Source: an uncultured Eubacterium sp.
Lineage (GTDB): Bacteria > Bacillota > Clostridia > Peptostreptococcales > Anaerovoracaceae
Direction: 5' to 3'
DNA length: 25,355 nt
NCBI GenBank assembly: GCA_902495595.1
Contig: CABUXV010000032.1
Span: forward strand, 1 to 25,355
Position numbers and translations under genes: made by a program. A model generated the notes under the pieces. The model did not search any database and was not told where the DNA came from. It worked only from the letters and a program-made list of their open reading frames with translations. Shown piece after piece: positions 1 through 7,295 of the stretch (position 1 is its first letter; every line of letters starts with the position of its first letter).

Positions 1-118
1 ATCTCTGCTGCAATGTTGTTGTTATTGCTGCTGTCAGTGTTGTCTTTCCGTGGTCTACGTGTCCGATTGTTCCGATATTGATATGCGGCTTATTTCTTTC
101 AAATTTCTGTTTTGCCAT
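1..118 (-). CDS. tuf: Elongation factor Tu, N-terminus only (cut by left edge)
   Basis: The first 39 codons on the minus strand read MAKQKFERNKPHINIGTIG and continue into HVDHGKTTLTAA. This is the EF-Tu amino terminus with its P-loop (GHVDHGKT, residues 19-26). EF-Tu is the GTPase that delivers aminoacyl-tRNA to the ribosome. The start is the ATG at 116-118, preceded by a strong AGGAGG ribosome binding site about 8 bases upstream. The rest lies outside the window. The gene follows tRNA-Thr on the same strand with about 35 bases between them, so the two are probably co-transcribed from the promoter at 241-269. Confidence 0.97.
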   Translation of the reverse strand, partial: MAKQKFERNKPHINIGTIGHVDHGKTTLTAAITTTLQQR

Positions 119-152
119 TTTAAAATCCCTCCTACAAAAAAGTTCAATACAA

Positions 153-229
153 TGGAGCTACTGAGCAGACTTGAACTGCCGAACCTCCTCATTACCAATG
201 AGGTGCTCTACCGACTGAGCTACAGTAGC
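153..229 (-). tRNA. tRNA-Thr, anticodon GGT
   Basis: A full cloverleaf is visible on the minus strand. The acceptor stem GCTACTG pairs with CAGTAGC, the anticodon stem CCTCA pairs with TGAGG around the loop TTGGTAA (anticodon GGT), and the T arm carries the TTCAAGT loop. The 3' TCCA (discriminator plus CCA) is encoded. It reads Thr codons ACC/ACU and lies just upstream of tuf. Confidence 0.96.
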
Positions 230-240
230 ACACCAACCTT

Positions 241-269
241 ATGGTACTATAATTTATCCCCTCTGTCAA
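241..269 (-). promoter_or_regulatory. Sigma-A promoter for tRNA-Thr and tuf
   Basis: On the minus strand a perfect -35 box TTGACA (264-269) lies 17 bases from a -10-like TACCAT (241-246). The tRNA 5' end (229) is about 12 bases downstream, where a transcript should begin. The -10 is imperfect, so the call rests mainly on the -35 and the spacing. Confidence 0.6.
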
Positions 270-341
270 CCTTATTGCAACACGTCAGAGCTTTTTTTAT
301 ACCACTCATAAGAACATATTCAAGCGTCATACTTTAAAAAA

Positions 342-977
342 TTACTGCCATAAATAATTAATGATTTTTTTCTTTATTCTCTGCATGGCATTATCAATTG
401 ATTTGTAATTTTTGCCAAGTTTTTTCATTATTTTATTATAATCATTTTCCTTGATTATTTCATTTAGAACCTGCATTTCAAATTCACTGAATATATTATC
501 TCCATTATGCAGTATATAATATACCACATCTTTTATGACTAAAAATGCTTCAGGACTTTCCACTGCTTCAGCTTTCAAAGTATCCGCCAATGTAATGTCC
601 TCGTATTCTTTTCCCGTCTGCCTGCTTCTGTCCATCGGTTTATTTAGGGAAACGGAAGTATTTAAAGCTTTGTGTTTCTCCCGGTCTGCCGTCCTTATAG
701 CATTTATTATCTGCCTGGTTATACATATTCCGGCAAAGGTACTGAAAGACGCTTCTTTCTCCTCATCATACTGTCTTATAGCTTTTAAAAGTCCAATCAT
801 GCCTTCCTGAACAACATCGTCTTCATCGGCCCCTGCCATATAATAATAGTGGGACTTTATTTTAACAGTCTCCTTATATCTTCTCATCAGAGCTTCTTCT
901 GCATCCAAATCCCCATTCTGAGCCTTTACGGCCAGTTCCTTGTCTGTATAATTTTTATCAGCTCCGCTGCTATTCAT
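342..977 (-). CDS. sigH: RNA polymerase sigma factor SigH (Spo0H type)
   Basis: This 211-residue sigma-70-family protein directs RNA polymerase to stationary-phase and early sporulation promoters in Firmicutes. Region 2 is clear: ALMRRYKETVKIKSHYYY, then GADEDDVVQEGMIGLLKAI (core binding) and the -10 recognition helix around FSTFAGICITRQIINAIR. The C-terminal part (about 165-210, EFEMQVLNEII to SIDNAMQRIKKKI) is the region 4 helix-turn-helix. Length matches the family (about 215). The ATG at 977 follows AGAGG. It begins 3 bases after the rlmB stop codon, so the genes are co-transcribed. The rae1/yacP gene often found between rlmB and sigH in other Firmicutes is absent. Identity is supported by both sequence and gene order. 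Confidence 0.92.
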   Translation of the reverse strand: MNSSGADKNYTDKELAVKAQNGDLDAEEALMRRYKETVKIKSHYYYMAGADEDDVVQEGMIGLLKAIRQYDEEKEASFSTFAGICITRQIINAIRTADREKHKALNTSVSLNKPMDRSRQTGKEYEDITLADTLKAEAVESPEAFLVIKDVVYYILHNGDNIFSEFEMQVLNEIIKENDYNKIMKKLGKNYKSIDNAMQRIKKKIINYLWQ

Positions 978-980
978 AAA

Positions 981-1706
981 TCAACCTCTCTGCCTTAAAA
1001 TTTCATACATTAATATAGACGCTGCATTTGAAGCATTAAGAGAAGTTATAGACCCTTTCATAGGAATAGAAACCGTAAAATCACACTTTTCCTTTACAAG
1101 CCGTCCCACGCCTGAGCCTTCTCCGCCTATAACGATACCTATAGGACCCGTTAGATTTTGTCTGTAAAGCACTTCACCGTCCATATCACATGCTCCTATC
1201 CAAAGTCCCCGTTCCTTTAATTTTTCAATTTCTCTGGGTATATTTGAAACCTTGGCACAAAGCATATATTCTATTGCCCCTGCCGATGTTTTTGATACGG
1301 TTTCCGTAACCGATGCCGAACGTCTTTTAGGAATTATTATACCGTGAACTCCTGCACATTCGGCAGTTCGTATTATCGCTCCCAGATTATGAGGGTCTTC
1401 TATCCCGTCTAAAATCACAACAAAAGGTTCCTCCCCGCGAGTTTCGGCTCTATGCAGAATATCATCAACGCTGCAATATTTGTAATCCGATACCACAGCG
1501 ACAACTCCCTGATGGCTTTTTCCTCCCGCATCCTTATCCAGCCTGTTTTTATCACTGTAATAAACCGGAATCTTTTTATCCTTTGCCTTGGCAACTATCT
1601 GTTTTACAGAGCCTTCAGCTCCTTTTGCAACAGACAGCTTCTCTATTTCTCTGTCGCTTTTCAACGCCTCCAATACGGCGTTTCTACCTATTATCACTTC
1701 TGACAT
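981..1706 (-). CDS. rlmB: 23S rRNA (guanosine-2'-O-)-methyltransferase RlmB, TrmH/SPOUT family
   Basis: This protein methylates the ribose of a peptidyl-transferase-loop guanosine in 23S rRNA (G2251 in E. coli), using S-adenosylmethionine. The N-terminal substrate-binding domain begins EVIIGRNAVLEALKS (3-17). The three SPOUT motifs follow in order: DGIEDPHNLGAIIRTAE (100-116, with N107 and R113), IVIGGEGSGVG (191-201) and IPMKGSITSLNASNA (214-228), which form the trefoil-knot cofactor site. The 241-residue length is normal. The start overlaps the folA 3' end by 23 bases and its ribosome binding site is weak (CAGG), which suggests translational coupling. Confidence 0.95.
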   Translation of the reverse strand: MSEVIIGRNAVLEALKSDREIEKLSVAKGAEGSVKQIVAKAKDKKIPVYYSDKNRLDKDAGGKSHQGVVAVVSDYKYCSVDDILHRAETRGEEPFVVILDGIEDPHNLGAIIRTAECAGVHGIIIPKRRSASVTETVSKTSAGAIEYMLCAKVSNIPREIEKLKERGLWIGACDMDGEVLYRQNLTGPIGIVIGGEGSGVGRLVKEKCDFTVSIPMKGSITSLNASNAASILMYEILRQRG

Positions 1707-2178
1707 ATTTAAAAAACCTGTATTCTATTCCTTTTTCTTCCTGAATCCCGCTTTGCCATGTTATCTCAAAACCCTTATCGTCAAGATTGGGAAAATATCT
1801 GTCCGCTTCAAATGACTTATATATTTTGGTTACATAAAAAGTATCACATAAATCGAAAAATTCCCTGTATATTTCAGCTCCCCCTGCTACGAATATATCA
1901 TCCTTGGGGTATTTACCTGCGGCAGTTACGGCATCATCCACCGAATGGCATACAATACAGCCCTCTTTCGCAAAATCGCGGTTTCTCGTAACAACTATAT
2001 TTGTCCTGCCCGGCAGAGGTTTTCCTCCCGGAAAGGATTCCAGTGTTTTTCTGCCTATTATTATATGTTTTCCTATGGTTTTCTCTTTGTAATACTTAAG
2101 GTCACCCGGAAGATGTACCAAAAGTCCTCCCTCTCTTCCTATGGCCCAGTTTTCATCTACAACTACTATTGCGTTCAT
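1684..2178 (-). CDS. folA: Dihydrofolate reductase
   Basis: This enzyme reduces dihydrofolate to tetrahydrofolate with NADPH, restoring the cofactor oxidised by the neighbouring thymidylate synthase. I chose the ATG at 2178 (164 residues) because it gives the normal start MNAIVVVDENWAIG and has GAGGAGA just upstream. The longer reading frame to 2274 would run into thyA and adds a tail unlike the family. Visible motifs are NWAIGREGGLL (10-20), the catalytic acid D26 in LPGDLKYY, the NADPH-binding GRKTLESFPGG and VAGGAEIY. It lies 85 bases after thyA and overlaps rlmB by 23. Confidence 0.95.
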   Translation of the reverse strand: MNAIVVVDENWAIGREGGLLVHLPGDLKYYKEKTIGKHIIIGRKTLESFPGGKPLPGRTNIVVTRNRDFAKEGCIVCHSVDDAVTAAGKYPKDDIFVAGGAEIYREFFDLCDTFYVTKIYKSFEADRYFPNLDDKGFEITWQSGIQEEKGIEYRFFKYVRSDNR

Positions 2179-2263
2179 ATTTCTCCTCGTCTCATATAAA
2201 TCATTCCGGCTGATTCTTATACAATTTAAGTGCATCCTGGTTGTACAGCCGCTGTTTCCTAAT

Positions 2264-3094
2264 CTAAACAGCAATAGGAATGTTTTTTATCTGAGGATTC
2301 TTCTGATAATCCTCTATAATTATATCGTTTACGGTAAAGTCATAAAAATCTTTTATCTCGGGATTAAGCCTGAACTTAGGCGCCGGATACTGAGGTCTCG
2401 TTATGAGTTCCTTTATTATATCCACGTGTCTGTCATATATATGGGCATCCGATATGACATGTACCAATTCTCCTGCTTTAAATCCGCATACCTGAGCAAG
2501 CATATGGAGAAGCACCGAATACTGCACCACATTCCAGTTATTGGCAGCAAGTATATCCTGAGACCTCTGATTTAATATGCCGTTAAGCCTGTCCTCTGTT
2601 ACGTTGAATGTCATACTGTATGCGCAAGGTTCAAGTCCCATTTCAGTCAGGTCGCTGAAATTATATATATTTGTCATTATTCTCCTCGAATAAGGCGTAT
2701 TCTTAAGCTGCCATATTACATTATCAACCTGGTCCATTCTGCCATGGGGAAAATCGTATTTTACTCCCAGCTGATATCCGTATGCCTTTCCTATAGAACC
2801 TTTTTCATCTGCCCATTCATCCCATATATGGCTGCTTAGGTCATTAATGTTGTTTGATTTTTTCTGCCATATCCACAGCATTTCATCAACAGCCGATTTA
2901 ATAGCTGTAGGTCTGAGAGTCAATGCCGGAAACTCGTCCTGCAAATTGTACCTGTTTACTATGCCAAACTGTTTTATTGTATGGGCAGGCGTTCCGTCCT
3001 CCCATTTAGCTCTTACTTTCTGCCCTTCGCTTGAAAATCCGTTATCTAAAATATCCTGACACATATTTACAAAAAGTTTATCTGCCTTGCTCAT
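2264..3094 (-). CDS. thyA: Thymidylate synthase, ThyA type (divergent active site)
   Basis: This enzyme converts dUMP to dTMP with methylenetetrahydrofolate, producing dihydrofolate for folA. It has 276 residues. The phosphate-binding arginines are in PYSRRIM (R137, R138), the catalytic nucleophile is C157 in EPCAYSMTFNV, QRSQD (176-180) binds phosphate, N188 lies in NNWNVVQYS, and DAHIYDRHVD carries H218 and Y220. The family signature is usually PCH; here the residue after the cysteine is alanine, and the PFN stretch is replaced by WN. Despite this divergence the essential Cys, Arg, Asn and His/Tyr positions remain, so it should be active. It clusters with folA, unlike organisms that use flavin-dependent ThyX. 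Confidence 0.93.
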   Translation of the reverse strand: MSKADKLFVNMCQDILDNGFSSEGQKVRAKWEDGTPAHTIKQFGIVNRYNLQDEFPALTLRPTAIKSAVDEMLWIWQKKSNNINDLSSHIWDEWADEKGSIGKAYGYQLGVKYDFPHGRMDQVDNVIWQLKNTPYSRRIMTNIYNFSDLTEMGLEPCAYSMTFNVTEDRLNGILNQRSQDILAANNWNVVQYSVLLHMLAQVCGFKAGELVHVISDAHIYDRHVDIIKELITRPQYPAPKFRLNPEIKDFYDFTVNDIIIEDYQKNPQIKNIPIAV

Positions 3095-3109
3095 TCTTCG
3101 CCACCCCTC

Positions 3110-3337
3110 TTACAATATAAAATATTTTATAACTATTCCGATAAGACCTAAGATTATTACAGCGACACACGTTTTTTCAGTGGTGTTTAAGTTCTTAAGC
3201 CCCTTTGATTCAACACCTTCATCTTTTTGCCTTTGCCTATTTTCTTCATCATATGCCTTATTGGTCATATAATAATCAGCAATCATATCCTTTGCTTTAT
3301 TTCTTACCTGTTTTTTCTTCTTTTGTTTTTTTGACAT
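3110..3337 (-). CDS. Small single-pass membrane protein, unknown function
   Basis: I do not recognise this 75-residue protein. It begins with a very basic segment (MSKKQKKKKQVRNKAK), continues as a charged, probably helical stretch, and ends in one hydrophobic segment (about 56-75, VAVIILGLIGIVIKYFIL). It would therefore be C-terminally anchored with the basic part in the cytoplasm. It starts 1 base after the mrnC stop, with AGGTAA as ribosome binding site, and ends 15 bases before thyA, so it is part of the operon. The basic end could bind RNA or the membrane surface; that is inference only. Confidence 0.75.
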   Translation of the reverse strand: MSKKQKKKKQVRNKAKDMIADYYMTNKAYDEENRQRQKDEGVESKGLKNLNTTEKTCVAVIILGLIGIVIKYFIL

Positions 3338-3338
3338 A

Positions 3339-3725
3339 TTACTTACCTATAATTTCTATTGCTCTGCTGAGCACCCAATCGAGCCGTTTCTCATCTTCTG
3401 CTAAATACAGATATCCCACCAAAGCCTCAAATGCCGTAGACCACTTATATGTTACCGGGTCTGCGTTTTTTGCTTTTGTAGCGGATTTTTTATTTCTCGC
3501 CCTCTTAACAAGATACTGCTCGTCTTCACTTAATTCATCAAACATAGTCTTGATTATCTTTGCCTGAGCAGAAGCTTTCACATAATGAGTCGCTTTATAA
3601 TGCAGACTGTTTACATTATAGGAACCTTTTTTTAAAAGATATTCGCGTATAACCTGCTCATATACCGCGTCCCCCATATATGCCAGAGCGGTTGTATTAA
3701 CTTCATTTATATTTTCTACTTTCAT
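3339..3725 (-). CDS. mrnC: Mini-ribonuclease 3
   Basis: This is an RNase III catalytic domain without a double-stranded-RNA-binding domain. It matures 23S rRNA ends in Firmicutes. The 128-residue length is typical. The catalytic signature is ALAYMGDAVYEQVIR with D19, and the second acidic metal ligand is E100 in AFEALVGYLYL. The basic loop RARNKKSATKAKN (75-87) fits rRNA contact. It overlaps the cysS stop by 4 bases (ATGA type), which is the standard order after cysS. Confidence 0.95.
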   Translation of the reverse strand: MKVENINEVNTTALAYMGDAVYEQVIREYLLKKGSYNVNSLHYKATHYVKASAQAKIIKTMFDELSEDEQYLVKRARNKKSATKAKNADPVTYKWSTAFEALVGYLYLAEDEKRLDWVLSRAIEIIGK

Positions 3726-5119
3726 TCCTTTATTATCTGAACTCCCTGAGGCGTATCTTTAAGTGTTATTCCCTTTTCTTTAAGAATGTCTCTTATTTCA
3801 TCTGCCCTTGCAAAGTTCTTCGCCTTTCTCGCTTCCTGCCGCTCATCAACCAACGCCTTAATATCGTCGTCAATACTGTCATCCTCTTCTTTCTGCAAAA
3901 GTCCTACAACGCCTGCAAGTTCCATGAGAATATCAAGGCATTTCTGTGCAAATTCTTTGCTGCATCCATTCTTTACATCTGTATTTATCGCTGTAATCAG
4001 TTCAAATATGGCTGATATGGCATCGGCTGTATTAAGGTCATCGTCCATGGCTTTAATAAATTCCTGCCTGTATTTATCATAGCTTTCGATAGTCTTTGCT
4101 TCATCATCCGTCATGCTTCCGCTGCCGTTTAATATTAAATGCTTCAGGTTTTCCTTAGCGTTTTCCATTCTTGAAAGTCCCGCTTTCGCCTGTTCCATAA
4201 GAGAATCACTGAAATTTATAGGATTTCTGTAATGTCCGGAAAGAAGGAAAAATCTCATGACTTCCCCATCGTATTCCTTAAGTATATCTCTTACGGTAAA
4301 GAAGTTGCCCTTTGATTTTGACATCTTTTCATTATCTATGGTTATATATCCGTTATGCATCCAGTAATTGGCAAAAGGTGCCCCATTGCAGCACTCCGAT
4401 TGAGCTATCTCATTTTCGTGGTGAGGGAACTGCAAATCCTGCCCGCCGGCATGTATGTCGATAGTATCGCCCAGATGCTTTTTAGACATAGCCGAACATT
4501 CTATGTGCCATCCCGGTCTTCCTTTCCCCCACGGACTGTCCCAGGATATTTCGTCTTCTTCTTTCTGCGCTTTCCATAGCGCAAAATCAAGTGGATCTTC
4601 CTTTATATCTCCAACTGCTATTCTAGCTCCTGATTCTAAATCTTCTATGTTCTGCTTTGACAGCTTTCCATAGTCTTCAAATTTTCTTGTGGAAAAGTAA
4701 ACGTCTCCGTTGACTTCATAGGCATATCCTTTGTCCACAAGAGTCTTTACAAAATCTACAATTTCGGGAATATGTTCCGAAACCTTGGGATGCACATCCG
4801 CTTTTTTAACATTTAATGCCGCTGCATCTTTATAGTATTCTTCGATATACCTTTCGCTTATCTGACCGGCTGTTACGCCCTCTTCTTTTGCCTTGTTTAT
4901 TATCTTATCATCCACATCCGTAAAGTTCTGTACAAATTTAACTTTATAGCCCCTGTACTCAAGATACTTTCTGAGAGTATCGAACACTACAAAAGGTCTT
5001 GCGTTTCCTATATGAAAAAAATTATAAACCGTAGGTCCGCATACATATATCTTTACTATGCCTTCTTCTATAGGTTTCAGTTCTTCTTTTTTTCTCGTAA
5101 GTGTATTATAAACTTTCAT
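3722..5119 (-). CDS. cysS: Cysteinyl-tRNA synthetase
   Basis: This class I synthetase charges tRNA-Cys. The HIGH-like motif HIGN is at 36-39, the KMSKS loop is at 265-269, and the zinc ligands typical of CysRS are visible at C27, C208 (HIECSAMS) and in the FPHHENE stretch (H233, E237). The C-terminal anticodon-binding helical bundle ends with the ARADEIRDILKEKGI helix. The 465-residue length is normal. The start overlaps the cysE 3' end by 14 bases, with AGAGGG as ribosome binding site, so cysteine synthesis and charging are translated from one message. Confidence 0.97.
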   Translation of the reverse strand: MKVYNTLTRKKEELKPIEEGIVKIYVCGPTVYNFFHIGNARPFVVFDTLRKYLEYRGYKVKFVQNFTDVDDKIINKAKEEGVTAGQISERYIEEYYKDAAALNVKKADVHPKVSEHIPEIVDFVKTLVDKGYAYEVNGDVYFSTRKFEDYGKLSKQNIEDLESGARIAVGDIKEDPLDFALWKAQKEEDEISWDSPWGKGRPGWHIECSAMSKKHLGDTIDIHAGGQDLQFPHHENEIAQSECCNGAPFANYWMHNGYITIDNEKMSKSKGNFFTVRDILKEYDGEVMRFFLLSGHYRNPINFSDSLMEQAKAGLSRMENAKENLKHLILNGSGSMTDDEAKTIESYDKYRQEFIKAMDDDLNTADAISAIFELITAINTDVKNGCSKEFAQKCLDILMELAGVVGLLQKEEDDSIDDDIKALVDERQEARKAKNFARADEIRDILKEKGITLKDTPQGVQIIKE

Positions 5120-5900
5120 TTTTTCCCTCTTCTTCCTCCAAAAATTCTTCGTTAAACTCTTTTATCATGGTTTCGTCATATATCTGATTAATTGCGCCTT
5201 CTGACATTTCCTTTACTATATTGGGGTACTGACAGTCCTCGTGACATTCATGAAAACTTTTTACTCCCAGCTTATCGGTGATTATATTTTCCAGTTCTAC
5301 TACTCTTCTCCTCAGACATTCCAGCTCTACAGCGATAGGATCCGGAAGATCTGTCTGGTCAAGGTCTGACGTAGGTTTACCGTTTCTCCTCACTATAGTT
5401 CCCGGAATTCCCACTACAGTACAGTTATCCGGAACTTCTTTTAAAACTACCGAACCCGCGCCTATCTTTACATTGTTTCCTACTTTAAAAGGTCCAAGAA
5501 CTTTTGCACCGGAACTTATAACAACATGATTTCCGATTGTTGGATGTCTCTTGCCCGTATCTTTGCCCGTACCTCCCAGCGTAACTCCCTGATATATGGT
5601 TACATCGTCTCCCACTTCACTTGTCTCTCCTATTATAACCGCCATTCCATGGTCTATGAAACATCGTCTTCCTATGGTTGCTCCCGGATGTATTTCTATC
5701 CCCGTAAACCATCTCGCAAGCTGTGATATCACTCTTGCCAGCAGTTTCATATTGTGAAGATAAAGCCAGTGCGCCGGTCTGTGAAATATAACCGACCATA
5801 TTCCGGGATAACAAAGCAGCACTTCAAAGCTGTTTCTGGCTGCCGGATCCTGTTCTAAAACCGCTCTTATATCTTCTCTAACATTTTTAAAAAAAGCCAT
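5106..5900 (-). CDS. cysE: Serine O-acetyltransferase
   Basis: This enzyme makes O-acetylserine from serine and acetyl-CoA, the first step of cysteine synthesis. The N-terminal helical part (1-70) precedes left-handed beta-helix repeats: GIEIHPGATIGRRCFIDHG carries the catalytic D/H pair, followed by GVTLGGTGKDTGKRHP and IGNHVVISSGAKVLG. The tail after about residue 190 is longer than in the shortest SATs and is acidic. The 264-residue length is in range. The ATG at 5900 follows GAGGAAA. It is first in the operon and has its own promoter (5943-5972). Confidence 0.96.
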   Translation of the reverse strand: MAFFKNVREDIRAVLEQDPAARNSFEVLLCYPGIWSVIFHRPAHWLYLHNMKLLARVISQLARWFTGIEIHPGATIGRRCFIDHGMAVIIGETSEVGDDVTIYQGVTLGGTGKDTGKRHPTIGNHVVISSGAKVLGPFKVGNNVKIGAGSVVLKEVPDNCTVVGIPGTIVRRNGKPTSDLDQTDLPDPIAVELECLRRRVVELENIITDKLGVKSFHECHEDCQYPNIVKEMSEGAINQIYDETMIKEFNEEFLEEEEGKNESL

Positions 5901-5942
5901 TGTTTATTTCCTCAAACCTCAATTTACAGTAATCACAATCAT

Positions 5943-5972
5943 ATTATTCCCAAATGCATGATTATGTGTAAA
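5943..5972 (-). promoter_or_regulatory. Probable sigma-A promoter of the cysE operon
   Basis: On the minus strand TTTACA (5967-5972) lies 18 bases from AATAAT (5943-5948). The start codon is about 43 bases further on. A 14-base block around the -10 (5942-5955) is identical to one in the promoter of the peptidase gene at 7227-7240, and both promoters have the same 18-base spacer. The leader is too short for a cysteine T-box. Confidence 0.5.
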
Positions 5973-5983
5973 TGTATCATGCA
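5955..5983. promoter_or_regulatory. Inverted repeat TGCATGAT-N13-ATCATGCA flanking the cysE -35 box
   Basis: Perfect 8-base arms at 5955-5962 and 5976-5983 bracket the proposed -35 element (5967-5972). This is where a dimeric repressor would block polymerase. No regulator is encoded nearby, so the binding protein is unknown. Confidence 0.45.
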
Positions 5984-6004
5984 GTAAATTATAATCAATA
6001 ATAC

Positions 6005-6032
6005 AAAAAGTGGACAGTTAAGTCCACTTTTT
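6005..6032 (-). terminator. Bidirectional intrinsic terminator
   Basis: An 11-base perfect stem, AAAAAGTGGAC (6005-6015) with GTCCACTTTTT (6022-6032), surrounds a 6-base loop. U-runs result on either strand. It ends the M23 peptidase message read on the minus strand and separates it from the cysE promoter. Confidence 0.85.
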
Positions 6033-6071
6033 ATTTTACCATATATAAGTTTTATAAACAATGTCAGTGTT

Positions 6072-7178
6072 CTAAAAATCTATAAAATCGATAGGATTTA
6101 CACATGTCCTGTTTATTATTACCTCAAAATGCACATGAGGTCCTGTAGAATTCCCTGTGGAGCCTACAAGAGCAATTTTATCTCCCCTCTTCACGGTCTG
6201 TCCGCTGCTGACAAGAAGCTGGCTGCAATGTGCGTAATAAGTCTGCATACCGTTGCCGTGGTCGATTTTAACTATATTTCCATAGGTTCCGCATTGACCG
6301 GCGAAATACACCTTGCCTGAATCAGCCGCATATATATCGCTTCCCTGAGCTAATGCTATATCAAGCCCTCTGTGCATTTTGCCCCATCTCTGTCCGAATT
6401 CCGAAGTTAATGTGCCTCCGTTAACAGGCCGGTTCAATTTACCGTATACTGCATTTTCATCATAGGACAGCCCCTCGTCATCGTAACTTCCGCTGCCTCC
6501 TCCATATCCGTCATAATTTTTCACTCCGGTTAAGATAACTTTTTCTTCAGGTTCCTCCAGAATTTCTTCATTTAAAATATCTTCTTCTATCTGGCGTCCG
6601 TTTTCTTTAACAACCTTTTTTACAACTTCTTTTCTTCCTTCCTTGCCCTCATTTTCTATTTCTGTTTCACCTACGTAAAGACTCGGCTCCGGTACATATT
6701 CCTCATCAAATTCTATGGATTCTTCTTCTACTTTTTCCTCGGTTGTTACTACTGTAAGATATCCCTCTCCCTGATTTCCGTTAATTATCTTATCTTCGGC
6801 CTCTTCCACAGTCAGAATTTCAGGCGGATTATCACCGTTTTTAATATCCATCTCTTCTGTGGAGGTTGTTTCTTTTACTTCAACATCAAGCACTGAATCA
6901 TCGTCGCTTTTATAATTGTCCACTACTTTCTGCAAGGTTTTATCTGCCGCCTCTTTCGATTCAACTAAAGCAACTTTTTCCCCGTCTATGGTAATATACC
7001 ACGGTTTTTCAATAATATTTCCGTTTGCCAAAAGGACGGGTATATTCCAATCTTCAGCTGATACCGCTTTTCCTGCGGCGATAGACGCTGACATCAGCGT
7101 CATAAATATTACTGCCACTATTATCCCCACCCTACTGGGGACGGGCTCGGCTTTTTTGTTAGAAAAGCTTTTCTTCAT
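6072..7178 (-). CDS. Membrane-anchored G5-domain/M23 peptidoglycan endopeptidase
   Basis: This is probably a cell-wall hydrolase that cuts peptide cross-links. Residues 17-36 are a hydrophobic anchor or signal after a basic N-terminus. Residues 60-90 (YITIDGEKVALVESKEAAD) resemble the linker module common in clostridial M23 proteins. Residues about 138-220 are a G5 domain, acidic here. A Gly/Ser/Asp linker follows, then the LytM/M23 domain (250-368). Its zinc ligands H269 and D273 (HRGLDIA), H317 (YYAHCS) and H350 (PHVHFE) are all present, so it should be catalytic. The ATG at 7178 follows AGAGGAA. It has its own promoter and terminator. It could be vegetative or sporulation-linked; the sequence does not say. 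Confidence 0.9.
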   Translation of the reverse strand: MKKSFSNKKAEPVPSRVGIIVAVIFMTLMSASIAAGKAVSAEDWNIPVLLANGNIIEKPWYITIDGEKVALVESKEAADKTLQKVVDNYKSDDDSVLDVEVKETTSTEEMDIKNGDNPPEILTVEEAEDKIINGNQGEGYLTVVTTEEKVEEESIEFDEEYVPEPSLYVGETEIENEGKEGRKEVVKKVVKENGRQIEEDILNEEILEEPEEKVILTGVKNYDGYGGGSGSYDDEGLSYDENAVYGKLNRPVNGGTLTSEFGQRWGKMHRGLDIALAQGSDIYAADSGKVYFAGQCGTYGNIVKIDHGNGMQTYYAHCSQLLVSSGQTVKRGDKIALVGSTGNSTGPHVHFEVIINRTCVNPIDFIDF

Positions 7179-7227
7179 AATAAATTCCTCTTAGATTTTT
7201 TCCCTCTCGGGAATAGTTTACCTTGGT

Positions 7228-7257
7228 ATTATTCCCAAATTCTGTGAATTCATTCAA
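7228..7257 (-). promoter_or_regulatory. Probable sigma-A promoter of the M23 peptidase gene
   Basis: TTGAAT (7252-7257), an 18-base spacer and AATAAT (7228-7233) are found on the minus strand. The -10 region shares the 14-mer TATTATTCCCAAAT (plus-strand sense, 7227-7240) with the cysE promoter. A GGGAATA/TATTCCC inverted repeat (7209-7215 with 7230-7236) overlaps the -10. Confidence 0.45.
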
Positions 7258-7295
7258 AAGCTTTTCCGTCAGTATTCAATTATCGGTACATTAAT

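Noticed and set aside
535..810. Plus-strand frames inside sigH, cysS, cysE and other genes
   Set aside because: They lie opposite well-identified genes, lack ribosome binding sites and have no family features.
2179..2274. Longer dihydrofolate reductase start (to 2274)
   Set aside because: The extra residues do not fit the family and overlap thyA; the ATG at 2178 has GAGGAGA and gives a normal N-terminus.
5901..6004. Cysteine T-box leader before cysE
   Set aside because: The space before the terminator at 6005-6032 is about 100 bases, most of it upstream of the promoter, and no T-box sequence is present.
7201..7236. Riboswitch or terminator before the M23 peptidase gene
   Set aside because: The GGGAATA inverted repeat overlaps the proposed -10, has no U-run after it, and shows no conserved riboswitch sequence.
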